From assembly GCF_036588685.1 (NCBI RefSeq), contig NC_086374.1:92641059-92705058 (forward strand): 64,000 nucleotides of DNA, written 5' to 3'. Below the pieces are notes generated by a model, which saw nothing but the letters and a program-made list of their open reading frames with translations, ran no database searches and was not told where the DNA came from. A program made the translations under genes and the position numbers. The stretch comes from Mytilus trossulus (lineage: Eukaryota > Mollusca > Bivalvia > Mytilida > Mytilidae). Numbering within the stretch: the stretch's first letter is position 1; each line of letters opens with the position of its first letter. Positions 22,993-35,900 of this stretch are shown one piece after another.

Positions 22993-24440
22993 TAAGATAA
23001 GATAAGATAAGATATTTTATTTTCCAATTATGGGCCCCAAAGGGCATAAACATTACAACATCAATATTTTTTTCATAATACAATACAAACAATGAGATAA
23101 AAAAAAAAAAGTTAAACGAGAACTATTTAAGTTCTTAAAGAATACGTAGATAAAGAATCTATAGTATAGTTTTTTTTTTAATACTAATGCATTTTATTGC
23201 AAGTGTGGTTGATATAGATAACAAACAAGCAGCCCAAAAAGAAAAAAAGAAAAAAGAAAAATAGATATCCACATATGTATAGTACACAAAAAGTTGGATC
23301 AATTAAATATATAATAATTAGCCAAAAAGAAAGTAGAAATTAACATGTCCATGACTCATCCTGTGTCAGCAGCAAATAGGAAAGCATTATGGTTTCCTAA
23401 AGGCAGCTGACACCAGGGGGCGATACCTTATGGGCCATAGGCATGTAAAATGTGTGTAAATGTCTCTTTCCTACCTGTATCAAAAGCAAACAAGGAAGCA
23501 TGATAGGTAACTTGAATGCAGTTGATACCAGGGGACGATGCCTCAAGGATATAAGAGAACATTTGAATAAATAATATATCTTAACAATTATTTTTTTTTT
23601 TTAATCGGCTAGTATGTTTGTGATATTCAGATGAATATAATTTTCTATGTCCAATCAAATGTATATACACACATAGATTTCCTTTAACTAATCTTCACTA
23701 AGGAAGATGTTTGTATATAAAATTACATATTATTTTAAGTAACTCAACATTTTCTACACTAAATAACCAGATAATTTTGCTTTGACTGTTCATATGATTA
23801 AAATAAGAATTATATTGTGCAATACTAGCTAACATACAATTTCTATCATCCTCAAATTTGTTACAATCAAATAGAAAATGAGCCTCATCTTCGACAGTAT
23901 TGGAAGAACATTTATTACATATTCTGTTAATTCGGGGAATACCCTGATATCTACCTAATTCTATTTGTAATCCATGAGAAGATACACGTAATTTAGTAAA
24001 ACTTCTTCTAAGTTCAAAATTCTTGATCAATGTTAGATATTTTTCAAAACCAAAATTTGTTTTATATAAAAGGTAGGTTTTCAGTTTACTGTCTGAAAAT
24101 TTATCTATTTGTTTTTTCCAACAGCTAATAAACAATATTGATAGCTTGGTTTGTATATATTTCTTAAATTTGTATAAGGATTCACAAAATAGAGCATTTA
24201 TGGCATTTGTATAGTCAATACCAAGTATTTTAAAAACAACATTTATTGAACCATACCATGATGTTATATTCATGTGATGTAGTGTCTTTGATTGTGTATA
24301 TGCCTCTTTTAATAGAGGAAAATTATTACCTAAATTCTCTAATCTATACCAGTACAATAACATTCCTTTTATAATATTAAAATATATTGGAAATCTTCCA
24401 AGTTCAGATAACACTGCAGCATTTGTTATATAAAACTAAC
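22993..24440 (-). mobile_element. 5'-truncated LINE (non-LTR retrotransposon) remnant
   Basis: A 238-codon open frame (24414-23698, minus strand) encodes the C-terminal region of a non-LTR retrotransposon protein. It opens with LSELGRFPIYFNIIKGMLLYW and contains the zinc-binding RICNKCSSNTVEDEAHFLFDC-type motif that follows the reverse transcriptase domain. The RT domain itself is absent and a stop lies just upstream, so the copy is 5'-truncated. Downstream on the same strand is about 700 bp of 3' UTR-like sequence. It ends in GGGCCCATAATTGGAAAATA and a (TTATC)n tail at 23014-22993, the simple-repeat tail typical of such elements. Two diverged ~110-bp units (about 23350 and 23465) share GACACCAGGGGGCGATACC-like sequence inside that UTR. 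The element is inactive. Confidence 0.8.
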
Positions 24441-24948
24441 CATTGTTAGCTGCTTTGTCTATATCCTCTTTGTAATCCACACTGAATACTGTATCTGAAT
24501 AGATTCCAATTACACATTTGATTTTAATCCAAAGTTTGAAACAACACAATCAGTAATACATGCAACGACATCTTTTTCTTCGTTTTTGCATTTAAAATAT
24601 ACTTTCATCACTTTTTTCACATTTTGAAACACAAACCGTATGTAATGGTATTCACGGAAACTATGAGCAAAAAAATGTGAGTAGTCCTTGCGCACGTAAA
24701 AATCATGATACACATACCCTGTGTCTTATTCTTCATGTAGCAATACAAAGTGTTGTTTACCTTCAGCTGTACTTTCTTTTTGTCTATTTGTTTTAAGTTT
24801 AGTTATTGTTTAAAGGGGCCAATATGTAGGATATATTTTAATATAAAGAAAGTTTATTCACAAAACAATTTTCATACTTGATGAAAATAAATCTTTGCTG
24901 GCTTTTCTTTTATTTTAACTTTTATCGACGTGTTAAACAATGTTTTAA

Positions 24949-25065
24949 GTAAGATATAAGCCTCTAACAGTCCATTCTGTAAAATATTGAACAGGTCTTC
25001 GGCCTGCGGCCTCAGACCTGTCCAATATTTTACAGAATGGACTTTTATCGGCTTATATCCCTTAC
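24949..25065. repeat. 117-bp inverted repeat joined to a satellite stub
   Basis: GTAAGATATAAGCC..GTCCATTCTGTAAAATATTG is mirrored by CAATATTTTACAGAATGGAC..GGCTTATATCCCTTAC around the GC-rich loop TTCGGCCTGCGGCCTC. The right arm runs directly into TATTAGAAAATGATTTTTTA satellite units. It could form a long stable hairpin. Confidence 0.8.
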
Positions 25066-25148
25066 ATATTAGAAAATGATTTTTTAATATTAGAAAGTGA
25101 TTTTTTAATATTAGAAAATATCTCTTTTTGTCCACTTTGGCTTGCCAT
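25065..25148. repeat. Palindromic satellite stub with shared border sequence, third locus
   Basis: About three units of TATTAGAAAATGATTTTTTA end in CTCTTTTTGTCCACTTTGGC, then TTGCCATA. That border is the reverse complement of the left border of the 14037-14512 array. It shows that the satellite and border move or duplicate as one family. Confidence 0.8.
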
Positions 25149-25379
25149 AGAACAGCGGTTAGGACATCCTAGCTAAGATGATCCTAAGTTAGCCTCGATG
25201 TCCATGCTGAGACATGTCGCGGGTCCTAATTTTATCATTATTTCTGTCCTCAGAATATCTAATAGAACCGATCTTAGAACATGCAGTCTTGATAAACAGG
25301 CCCTAGTTGTCATAATGTTATTATGTACCACATATTTTTTTATTTAAATGAATAAATGTCATTTATTTACTGGCATTTA

Positions 25380-25558
25380 TATTTTAGGCATTAAGCTTAA
25401 TGCCTGCACACATATTTCAGGATTTAAGCTTAAATCCTAGGATTTAATACTAATGCCTAACATCATTTAGGTAATAGACTTACTGCCTAGGCGTTAGCTT
25501 ATTGCCTAGGATTTAAGCTTACTGCCTAATTTCACTTATTGCCGCTAACATATATATG
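25380..25558 (-). repeat. AAGCTT-palindrome repeat, right copy (inverted)
   Basis: Reverse complement of the 12965-13090 family: reading leftwards it starts TGTTAGCGGCAATAAG, then AATTAGGCAGTAAGCTT, then AATCCTAGGCAATAAG. It includes the perfect palindrome AGGCATTAAGCTTAATGCCT. No coding capacity. Confidence 0.7.
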
Positions 25559-25904
25559 TTCCGGACCATGAATATTTGGATCATACGTGCATTTGGTCAT
25601 GATCATATGCATACAACCATTCCTTATGAGTTGTAAACTCGGAAGAATGGGATCATTTATATAATCACATTAACTTGATTAAATAATTGAAAATAATTTG
25701 AAATGTTTAGGAAATTTTTAGTTGATATAGTAAATAAAACACCAAAATAGAACAAAAATATAGAGTGCGCAATGCCCATCGTTCGTGTGAATTAAACAGT
25801 TGACTTCTGGATTGACGATTCATTCAGACATTTCTTGAAGTTATATTTCAAATTCGAAATTTTCATGTTGAGGAATAGATATATATAATGACCAAAGACC
25901 ACTA

Positions 25905-26292
25905 AGTTAACACCACTGTCCCAGGTTAGGAGGAGGGTTGGGTACTGCTAACATGTTCAACCCCGCTACATTCTGTATGTATATGCCTGTCCCAAGTCAG
26001 GAGCCTGTAATTCAGTTGTTGTCGTTTGTTTATGTGTTACATATTTATTTTTCGTTCATTTTTGTACACAAATAAGGCCGTTATACAGTTTTCTCGTTTG
26101 AATTGTTTTACATAATCTTTGTCATTTCATGGCCTTTTATAACTTACTATATATATATGCAGTTTGTGCATTGCTCATTGTTGAATGCACGGTACGGTGA
26201 CCTATATTTGTGAAGTATTTCTGTGTCACTGATTTGGCATCTTGTCACCGGGAGAGATGTCTCATTGGCAATCATACCACATCTTCTTTTTT
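25905..26292 (-). repeat. SINE-like bivalve interspersed repeat, long copy
   Basis: Reading leftwards from GAAGATGTGGTATGATTGCC and AATGAGACATCTCTCC, the copy runs through the family's middle (AATAAGGCCGTT on the plus strand) to CTGTCCCAAGTCAGGAGCC and GTTAACACCACTGTCCCAGG. It is probably near full length and has no ORF of note. Confidence 0.75.
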
Positions 26293-26540
26293 CTATGTAC
26301 ATTTATGATTATTGCTTTTTACATTAATTTCAACTTGTCAGAAAAAAATCACTTTATTTCTTCAATTATGTTACAATGATTACCAATTTTATTATAAGTC
26401 ACAATTTCAATTTATAACCTGTTAATTTATGACACATTAACGATTTTGAAGGGTCATACAATTTCATAACAAGGATTTATATTTACATGTCTTGCTATAC
26501 AAATCCTTCTTTATAGCAAGGAATTGTATGTTCATAGCAA

Positions 26541-26812
26541 TAAGGCAGCAACCATTTGATTTTTTTTTTGGGGGGGGGGGGGGGCTATGGATTTTTTTTC
26601 TGGACAAACTTTTTATTTTCGCCTTCGGCGAAAGACAATCTTTTTTTTGGGCGAAAAGTCGAAAACAATTTTTTATTCCAATTTTAGCATTACATTTAGT
26701 AGCAAATTTTTTTTCTCAGGGTCAAAAACTGAAACAAACTTTTTTCCAAAAAAATCCATAGGCCCCCCCCCCCCCCCCCCCCCCCCCCGAAAATTAAATG
26801 GTTGCTGCCTTA
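26541..26812. mobile_element. 272-bp foldback element with G15 and C26 tracts
   Basis: The ends TAAGGCAGCAACCATTT and AAATGGTTGCTGCCTTA are perfect inverted copies. Inside them the arms continue as a G15 run (26570-26584) then CTATGGATTTTTTT, mirrored by AAAAAATCCATAGG and C26 (26763-26788). The centre has TTCGCCTTCGGCGAA. It ends about 160 bp before the first STKLD1 ATG. ORFs across it are composition artefacts. Confidence 0.8.
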
Positions 26813-26973
26813 CATATACAGTACTTTTGAAACAGAATAAAGTGGACAGGTTTTCGAGATATGATTTTTTTAAGCTATATAAATTTACGGATAATTTTCA
26901 ATGTCGCAACCGTTTCAGGTTTAATATTTTTATTTTTCAACACAACAACACGCAAGCGCAGACAGAAAGCTTC

Positions 26974-29900
26974 ATGTTGTCAAGCATGGAGAACTACAAG
27001 GTACAAATTAAGATTTTTGTATATTGAATATGTTCCCCGAATTTAACAATGCTTCCCAAATCTGTTCTTAGTATTCCGTACTGAACAATCAATGTGTAGG
27101 CGCATTGGGGTCTCACAAATTAAAAGAGAAGGCCCGAAAAAAGATATTTGTTTTTTCAAAATTCTATATTTCTTTTTATGAATTTAATAATTTTGTATTT
27201 GGATTATAAGTTTTGAAGCGGTTTAATATATTTTAATATAAGAAAATCCAGTAGACTGTAGTGGGTCCTATCTGAGTGTGGCTTCATGTCAATCTCATTG
27301 TTGGATTATAAACCATTTTAAAACTAACAACATAAAATTATTCTCTTTCAAATGATAATTTTGTTTATAATATATGATAGGCAGATAGGTCTGAGAATGG
27401 GTCTTCAGTGGTCTCGCTAGCCCAAAATAGAAGGGCGCCGCGCCCTCAGCCGTGCCCTGAGTGCCTTCATCCGCGCCCTTCTGCCCTGACGTCCTTTTCC
27501 AAAATTCTGTTGTGCCGTTTTGGTAAAATTGCCATTTTTTCATCGATTTCTGATCTCCAAGTTAATTACATATATGACACCTGTGTGATTGCCCACAGGT
27601 TATATAATCATGTCATTACAATGATAAAGACTTCAAAGGTGTTAATAACTAGCTAATTTAATTAGGACAATGCATCTTTTTGTCATACATTTGATGAATG
27701 TGTCAGCAAGTGTGTTTAGCTTGGGTTTCGATCTTCAAGTCACAATGAAATGATAAATGAAGACTTTCATGACTTTAGAAATGTATTTAAGTCATCAAAA
27801 TAAAACTATGCCTTCACAGAAATACCTTCCATCTCAAATTGTTAGCGACATGCACAGTTTTAATTAATCCAAACGTTTTGGAAATTGATTTTGGAGTTAC
27901 TTCCACTGATTTAGCTTTATATTACAAATTTGTGCCCTAAAAATATTATCTAGTTCCAAAAAATGAAATAAATAACCAATTGAATATATAATAACATAAT
28001 AATGTTACCGTAAGGATATTAACTGTCTTTAAACATATCAAAAAAAATATATTGCAATTTCTTTTTGATAATTATACTTTTACCAATCCATGTTCTAAAC
28101 ATTGATAAATACAAATGTAAGTAATGCACATGAAAGAAAAAATTGCCAACTGTGCAAGGGGTAAAAAGCCAGTCAAGGTTATTAAACACTTTCATATCTA
28201 TATTAAGTAACATAATGTATTTAAAGCTGTATTTTTTATAAAATAATAAAATATATAATGTCTCACAATGGGTAGAGTAAACTATAAAAACAAAATATGT
28301 TGATCAAGATGTACTATAAAATTCATAACTACTCAAACAATGAAATAAAGACTAAGGTTGAAATGCATCTTTATTTAAAAGAAACACAACATATATACAG
28401 TAAAAAAAGAGATTCGGTACTCGTGATACACACAGAAACGGAGTCAAAAATATTAGCAGTGCCTTTTCTGATCATAAAAAGTGCCCTGCCCTCCACTGGC
28501 ACCCTGCCCCTTTTGATTTCTAGCTAGAGCACTGGGTCTTGAACTAATCTATCAAGACTGATGACAGTATGTCTTTTTGAAAGGAATGCACTTTATATTA
28601 GGCATTTATAAATGTCCATTTTAATATTTATACATTGTAAACAAAAATTACAAAACAGCACTCAACAGTGAATAAACTCTTTGTTAAAATTAAATACACC
28701 TTATCACTATTTGTCTGCCATTACTGGATATCACACAGGTTCCTGTAAAATTTTGACGTCATACAACAAAACATCTGACGCCACAATGGAAAAGTGATTG
28801 CTGTATGCGTCAAAAGTTCAAGTGGTCGGGTCAACTGGGATTAGCAATAAGGTGTATTATACCATTGAATCATGAACGTGAATACATTTTACCTCATGTA
28901 TGCAGGATTGTTGCAATAAAAATGCAAAATGTGATTGCAGTTTTAACTTTTATCAACTTACAAATGTACTACTCCATGCAAGACAATGCCAGTGTCATTG
29001 CAGCTGCAGTAATTCCTCATAATTTAAAGTGCTGTAATTACAATTGCTTTCACAATGGAAACAAAAGTATTGCTTTCTTATTTTCAATTTTATTTTGTAA
29101 AGATGAAACATTTTTCTTTCTCAAATCTGTCAACATGGTCAAGCTTTTAAGCAGTTTTTAAACTGAAATGTCATTTCTTCTTGTTAAAAAAAAAGTGCAC
29201 CATGGCCATATAAGCATGATTTGACAAAAGATGATGAAGTTTATGAGTGAAACATTTTTTTCTGCCCTATTAAGGGACGACATCAATAGATCAATGTTGG
29301 ATAAAAAACTTGATTCAAATATTTTTTTTTTTTTTTTGGGGGGGAGGTTGAACTGCTGCAAGATTTGGTTATCTGACATTGATTTTTACATATATCCATA
29401 TGGGTCAATCAATTTTTCCCAAATTAAGTTAAGAGGGGTGGGGTCAGTGAAAAAACTATGTGAATTAAGTTTTTTAACCTTCATTGAACTTTTGATGTCG
29501 TCCCTAACGAAAATTTACAATCTACATTTGTACCAATGATGTTTGAAAAAAACTGTGTCTTACATGTGTCTCGAATTGTTACAAAGCTTACATGTTATTT
29601 TTCGTATTATACCATATGATTTACTGTCATGAGCATAAAATTATTGATGTAAAAAATTTAGAACTTGCTTTCATTGATAAAAATTACCATGGCAAAAAAG
29701 ATAATAATTAAAAAAAGACAATACACTCAACAAAACGCATCAAACTAAACTAGATTTACATGTACATGATGTAGCAACACAAACCCCCCAAAAAATGAAA
29801 AAGAGTTCTACTGTTTACTGAACATCTGACACATGTCTGATACAGTCTTTTAGAAATTGAATTTTAAAATGCCTTAATGTTTAAAGTCACTCGTAATTGT

Positions 29901-32900
29901 AGTTAAACGAAAATTCTTTTTGATTAATTTGTCATAACTGTTTGTTATATTATTTTACCCTTGATAGACATTGCAACCATCATTTATTTTAATATCCTTT
30001 TTTTTTTACAGATTGTAAACCAGTTAGGGCAAGGAGCCCAGTCTACCATTTTTTTGGTAGAGGATCTGAAAAATGAGAACAAAACATGTATCTTGAAAAA
30101 GGTATTGATGAAATGTATTAATTAATCTTCTCTCATTTGGTATGAAAGAAAAACATTATGATGAATAACAGGAATAAAAATACTTTTCATTATGAAAGAG
30201 ATCAGTCAATAGACCACTTTCCAGTTCACCGGCAAAAACTTGTCAATTATGCACGCCTTTATGACGTCATTTACCAGATAGAGGGGGTCGCCTGTATCCC
30301 TCCACTATGTATGCTCATCAAGCATCTTAGTGATCGTCATTGTGCAGGATAAACTAGAAATAATGGTTGATCTGTAGGTACTTACTGACAATTCCCTAAT
30401 GACAGCAGTGTTGATTGTCAATTTTAATTCGTACAATATAGAATTCCAGTTTTCCAACCACTTGCTCAACATTGGAATGGAAGTGACGACGCCCCTAAAC
30501 GCACAAATGACGTTCACTAAAACCAGAGTTTTTGACGGAAATGCATTGAACTCAAAAGTTGTCTATTGTGTATAATAAAAACAAAGGTTATTCAAATCAC
30601 ATGGCAAAAGATACATGTACATGTAAATGCCCCTTTGACAGGAATTCCTCATAGTTGTGGCTGATCTCTTGTAAGATATAAATACAAAAATTAAATAATC
30701 TCAACACCAAACTGAGTGAGATTTTATATATAATTATATGTTCAGGACATAACTTATATATACATGTACCGTCAGTAAATTGTTTCCAGTATTCAATCAC
30801 CCAAGTTTTAATTTTCATCTGGCTGTAATTACTGTGTCACCTGTTACTTTCAAATAAAATAATTATAAACCTATTATTAACTACTAATTGTTATTTAGGG
30901 AGGTATTGTAAATGCTTAAATATAAGAAGATGTATATGTATGAGTGCCAATAAAACAACTCTCCATCCAAGTGATGATTTATTTGAAAAAGTAAACCATT
31001 ATAGGTCAAAGTACGGTCTCCAACATGGAGCCTTGTTTAAAACTGTTCAAACAGGAAAACCAACTGTCTAAGCTATATAAAAAAGAGAAACAAGAAACTC
31101 TTATGGACTACATTAACAAACGACAACTCCTCAACATCAAGTTCCTGACTAATTAGGACAGGTGCTACCAAATGCAGCGGGTTTGAACGTTTTAAAAGAT
31201 GCCAACCTTCATCCTTACCTGAAACAGTAGTGTAACATCACAAAATAGAACGACACACTATAAAATATAAATTGACATGGCTTAGCTCTATCAAAAGACA
31301 TATTAACACAAGTGAACATAGACTGAAAGAATAAATAAGGTCTATGACTCAATGTAAATAAAATAGGGGGTGGGATTTCAGTATAACCTGGAACAAAATA
31401 CGGCCAAATAGAATAAGGTACAAAGGTTTATGAAAATAATATAAAGTTTACATGACTAATATTATTATGTTTTTGTGTATTTCAGGTTGAGTGTTTTGAT
31501 GAAAGTGAGGCAAACAAAGCTTTTAGAGAGGTTAGACTTTATATAATAGCTTTTAAAAATATTTTTATTGTGTAGTTTTTTTAAAAATTAGGTTGATTGT
31601 GAATGTCATTGACTGTGAAAGTTCACCTTCAATAGTGATTCTGGAGTGAATAAAAAATAATAAGCAGAAAATACCAAGAGGACATTTAAGAAATTGTAAG
31701 TCAAAAGAAAAATTACAACACCATTGGAAAAATAAAAATCAATAAAAAGACCAACCTGTCCACAAAAGACTACATGTACATGGAAAGCAGTATATCATCA
31801 TTATGAACAACACGAGCACCACCATTCTTGTCTCATCAGAATTTTTTTGTTATACACCAATTATTTACAAAATTATATATTTTTATTGTTGAATTAAAAT
31901 ATTTTTCATTTTAATAAAATATATATGTATATTATATTCTTCTATATTCTAGTCTCTGGCTTTACAAGAGTTAAACCATCCATATGTATCAGGCTATAAA
32001 GAATTTTTTGTTATGTGGGAGAAGAAGGTGAGTTTGAAGATGAAGAACAGCAATAACAGAGCTGTTCATTTGCTCTTTTTGTCAAGTGTTTGTGGGAATT
32101 ATGTGTGGTTAAATTGATTCAGCAAATTCATTTCTTTCCCATTGATTATTGACAGATGCATGTATTTTTATTTAGAATATATATATATATATATGTCTAC
32201 CTTCTTTTAAATATCTAGAGTACTTACATATGATATTATGTGAGCTTTTAAAAAGTATATGATGATCTAAAGCAAAATCTGATTTAATGCAAGTATCAAT
32301 TTGCAAGTTCATAATATCCATGTTTTCAAAAATTAATTGTAGGATTTATCTGTGTACTGATCTCATGTATCTATTTATTATTTTAAGGATAAATCTACAA
32401 TGTATGTACTGATCTCATGTATCTATTTATTATTTTAAGGATAAATCTACAATGTATGTACTGATCTCATGTATCTATTTATTATTTTAAGGATAAATCT
32501 ACAATGTATGTACTGATCTCATGTATCTATTTATTATTTTAAGGATAAATCTACAATGTATGTACTGATCTCATGTATCTATTTATTATTTTAAGGATAA
32601 ATCTACAATGTATGTACTGATCTCATGTATCTATTTATTATTTTAAGGATAAATCTACAATGTATGTACTGATCGCATGTATCTATTTATTATTTTAAGG
32701 ATAAATCCACAATGTATGTACTGATCACATGTATTCCATATCTTATTTTAGGATTCATCTATGTACATGTGTATAGCAATGGACTACTTCCCAAAAGGCC
32801 ATCTTGGTCAATATATTGATGAAAAAAGACAGAGCAAAGAAATTATTCAAGAAGAGGTGAGACTTTAAAAGATTTGATCAAATTGAGATATTGTAGATGT

Positions 32901-35900
32901 ACAGGTATTTTATTGGGATTGATGCATATAAATATCCCCCAACTACTGTCACATTTTATCTAGTGTCCCAGTGTAAATTCATTAATATCTGCAAAATCAA
33001 AATATGATAAAAACTCTGTTAAAAGCTCAGCTAGTTGTTCAAAATTTTTATTGACCAAAATTTCATACTCTACAGTCAGTACATTTAGTAACATTTTTGC
33101 ATAGAAAATATAAAAAATGTAATATTACAATGCATTACAATTACAAATTACCATTACCCCAGGTCTGTGCACAATGATACTCTATAAGAAGGAAAGGAAT
33201 TTGTCAAACTGCAATTTATTATAGCCAGAACTGATGATGTATGTGTCTCTTATAAATTCTATGCAAGTGTATATGTATTGATATACCTTAAAAAGCAACT
33301 TTATAAAGCATTTTATACCATGGTTTAGAAATGTGTAGGTTGGAAATCATAACCTCATATGCACTTCGGATTTTAATTAAATTGCATTTATCAACTTTAC
33401 ATCATATTTTGCTTGCTATAAGTTTTAAAGTATATTTCATGTGGGAATTGTTGTCTTAAGACTTCTGATGACTTGATATTAAAAATTTGTAAGGGTTCCG
33501 CGGAACCCAGTGTCTCGCCTATTTTTTGCTGTAAATCGCAGGCTCAACAACGAGGAAAAAAATCAATAAAAATATTCCTCTTGTTACTATTTTATGATTG
33601 TAAGAAAATCTAAGTCCATTTTAAAGTAAATTACAGGAAAAAGGGAGTAATATTTTTACAAACATTACTTCTGGATACAATCTTATGATCATAAATAAGC
33701 TTCTGTCCAAGTTTGGTACAAACCCAGGATAGTTTAAGAAAGACATTAAAATTTTAAAAACTTTAACCACAGAGTGAATGTAATGGTTCCCCGCAGAAAA
33801 ACTAAGTCCATTTAAAAGTAAAATATGGAAAAAATGGATTTATTTATTTACAAAATTTACTTCTGGATACTATCTTATGATCATAAACAAGCTTCTGTCC
33901 AAGATTGGTACAAACCCAGGATAGTTTAAGAAAGTTATTAAAATTTTAAAAACTTTAACCACAGAGTGAATGTAATGTTTCCCTGCAGAAAATACTAAGT
34001 CCATTTATAAGTAAAATACGGAAAAAATGGAATTTTATTTTTACAAAATTTACTTCTGGATATTATCTTATGATCATAAACAAGCTTCTGTCCAAGTTTG
34101 GTACAAACCCAGGATAGTTTGAGAAAGTTATTAAAATTCTAAAAACTTTAACCACAGAGTGAATATTTGTTGACGCCGCCGCCGACGGAATGTAGGATTG
34201 CTTAGTCTCGCTTTTTCGACTAAAGTCGAAGGCTCGACAAAAAGAATCAAACCCTATGAAAAGAAGACTACTTTCGAAGTCTTGAAATAGCACGGTTTAC
34301 TTAACTTAACTGTATATTTTACATTTTTTTGCATTTTAGAAAATAAAGACTTGGATTGGACAGATAATAGAAGCCTTAGTATATGCACATGAGAAGGGAA
34401 TAATTCACAGGTATTTAAACAATGACTCTTCATGGCATTTGATGGAGAGTTGTTTTAAGAAAACAAATGTAATAGAGCACAATGGTACTTTAGATTTAGT
34501 TTTCAAAAAAACACCACAATTTTGATGTGCCCTGAAACCTGGTTGTAATTATTTGCAAAATGGTTTAAAGAATTCAGTAAATTTAACATGGTGTTTATTG
34601 AGAATGCATGCTTTCCAATTTAATATAAGGTAACTCTTGCTTTCTTATTCCTGAAACACAAACTCTAAAGAAGTTTTCAGAGAGAAAAGGTTAAAGGATT
34701 AATTACTACAATCTTTAAAAATTTGAACTCAACGTAAAAACAAAGAATCAGGTATCCAGTTTGATAATTAGTTTCTTCTTCTAATGATAAAGGGAAGTGA
34801 TTTTGTCTATAAACTGCATTGTCTTGTAAAATACACTTTACAGTCAAAAATATGCACAATTTAGAAGTCACATCCACAATAAGCAAACTTTCTCAAAAAG
34901 GGTAACGTTTAATTCCACTGCAAATGTTTGCACCTGTCCTAAGTCAGGAATCTGATGTACAGTAGTTGTCGTTTGTTTATGTAATATATACGTGTTTCTC
35001 GTTTTGTTTATATAGATTAGACCGTTGGTTTTCCCGTTTGAATGGTTTTACACTAGTAATTTTGGGGCCCTTTATAGCTTGTTGTTCGGTGTGAGCCAAG
35101 GCTCCGTGTTGAAGGCCGTACTTTAACCTATAATGGTTTACTTTTTGAATTGTTATTTGGATGGAGAGTTGTCTAATTGGCACTCACACCACATCTTCCT
35201 ATATCTATTTACAAAATATATAATATCACAATTGAAGTTATGCATTTTTTTCAGTTTTTCTTGTCCATATTCATTTACAGATTGTTCATTTTTTTAGTGA
35301 GCAAGAAAATAGAAAATATAGAGTAAATACCTATGTATTATCCTCTTTCTAAGTTTATTTTCCATTTCAGAGATGTTCGACCCAATAATATGTATGTAAA
35401 TGAGGATGGTAATTTGGTTCTTGGAGATTTTTCTGTTGCCTCTGTAATGGGAGATACCAGAACATGTACAAGATCAACACTAGGTTAATATTGCTGTTCA
35501 TTGCCATCAACACCAATTTCCCTAAAAGAACAAAAGCCTTCAAGTGTCATGATTTGGCAAAGTCACATATATAGATATATGTTGGTATTAAGGTAGCACA
35601 ATACAAAGATTTTATAACTCCAACTACCAAGTTTTAAAATGCTGTAACTTTCTTAATAATGCTTGAAAATTTATAAAAGTGGTAGTTTTGGATAGCTAAC
35701 AGATTACTCTTTCAAATTAATGCAATGTTAGCATTATGCAACAATTATGTAACCAATTATAATGTTAACAGTGTCTAAAATATTTTTCACCAAATTTCCA
35801 CTTTCAAATGAAATTAGCTTATGCATAGGTATCCCTAGAGGCTTGATTTTATTATATGTTGTTCCTACGGCCATTATCTACAAAAGGGTGTCTCAGATTT

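Noticed and set aside
24510..24713. Minus-strand 67-codon ORF as more of the LINE reverse transcriptase
   Set aside because: No RT motif and not continuous with the LINE frame; stops intervene near 24430.
28805..29161. 118-codon ORF in STKLD1 intron 1 as a nested gene
   Set aside because: No domain, no convincing start context, no splice role; length is plausible by chance in this intron.
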